Assembly (NCBI GenBank): GCA_023418355.1
Contig: JAEZZU010000160.1
Location: forward strand, 1 to 5,531
Reading direction: 5' to 3'
DNA: 5,531 bases
Origin: Pseudomonadota bacterium
GTDB lineage: Bacteria > Pseudomonadota > Gammaproteobacteria > Burkholderiales > Burkholderiaceae_C
The notes under the pieces were generated by a model that did not search any database, had not been told where the DNA came from, and worked only from the letters and a program-made list of their open reading frames with translations. The position numbers and the translations under genes are program-made. Of this stretch, positions 5,425-5,531 are shown in pieces (the stretch's first letter is position 1; the number at the start of each line of letters is the position of its first letter).

Positions 5425-5531
5425 GATTCATCCAAATCGATCTTGTCCGCGCCAGGATTGGCAAGCACCGGGATTGGTGCTATGGCTGCATTCAAACCGT
5501 TGCAGCGGCCGGATAGAGGATCGAAGAACCG
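5425..5531 (-). other. Leader or intergenic region upstream of rplS
   Basis: There is no recognisable gene in these 107 nt. On the minus strand a 10-mer occurs twice with a 16-nt period: CCAATCCCGG (5477 to 5468) and CCAATCCTGG (5461 to 5452), differing at one base. The first copy is part of a hairpin, AGCACC (5481 to 5476) with GGTGCT (5469 to 5464), around a 6-nt loop. One frame stays open from the right edge to a TGA at 5423-5421 that overlaps the rplS ATG. I do not recognise the peptide, which contains PIPVLANPGADKIDL, and 36 open codons are not unlikely by chance. No clear promoter was seen. Confidence 0.4.

Overview
This window looks like a conserved housekeeping segment of a betaproteobacterial chromosome. 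It most likely comes from Burkholderiales, family Comamonadaceae (Comamonas, Delftia or a relative). The basis is the GC-rich coding sequence (about 60% by eye, not counted), the protein character of L19, RsgA and Orn, and the gene neighbourhood. The set rplS, NUDIX CoA pyrophosphatase, CobD/CbiB-like protein, rsgA, M48 peptidase and orn is one I associate with this order. A repeat-like palindrome between rsgA and the CobD/CbiB-like gene also resembles one I recall from Comamonadaceae. No phage, plasmid, transposon, CRISPR, toxin or defence gene is visible, and no rRNA or tRNA gene was recognised.

Layout from left to right. Positions 1-170 hold no recognisable gene. They contain a GC-rich hairpin and a good leftward sigma-70-type promoter just past orn, probably serving a gene or RNA beyond the left edge. 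Position 171-767 (-) is oligoribonuclease orn. Only 29 bp separate its start from the divergent M48 (Ste24-type) membrane metallopeptidase at 797-2119 (+). That gene overlaps rsgA (2116-3099, +) by the four bases ATGA, so the two form a translationally coupled pair. A strong bidirectional terminator (3120-3152) and an imperfect palindrome (3157-3206) separate this pair from a convergent minus-strand group. Read in its own direction, that group is rplS (5424-5035), a terminator hairpin (5013-4982), a NUDIX CoA pyrophosphatase (4959-4243) and a CobD/CbiB-like membrane protein (4192-3206). The right edge (5425-5531) is the leader of rplS, with a small hairpin and a repeated 10-mer.

Functionally the genes are mostly linked to RNA, ribosomes and the cell envelope. 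L19 is a 50S subunit protein, RsgA matures the 30S subunit, and Orn degrades the shortest RNA products and linear dinucleotides. The M48 peptidase is an integral membrane protease. The NUDIX enzyme hydrolyses CoA-type pyrophosphates. The CobD/CbiB-like protein belongs to a cobalamin-assembly family, but no other cobalamin gene is in view.

I did not find a clearly new system. The points most worth a second look are regulatory. Three genes (orn, the M48 gene and the CobD/CbiB-like gene) have -10-like hexamers only 6-8 nt before the start codon and no Shine-Dalgarno, which suggests leaderless mRNAs. The NUDIX gene starts at a TTG codon 22 nt beyond the rplS terminator. The palindrome at 3157-3206 overlaps a stop codon.
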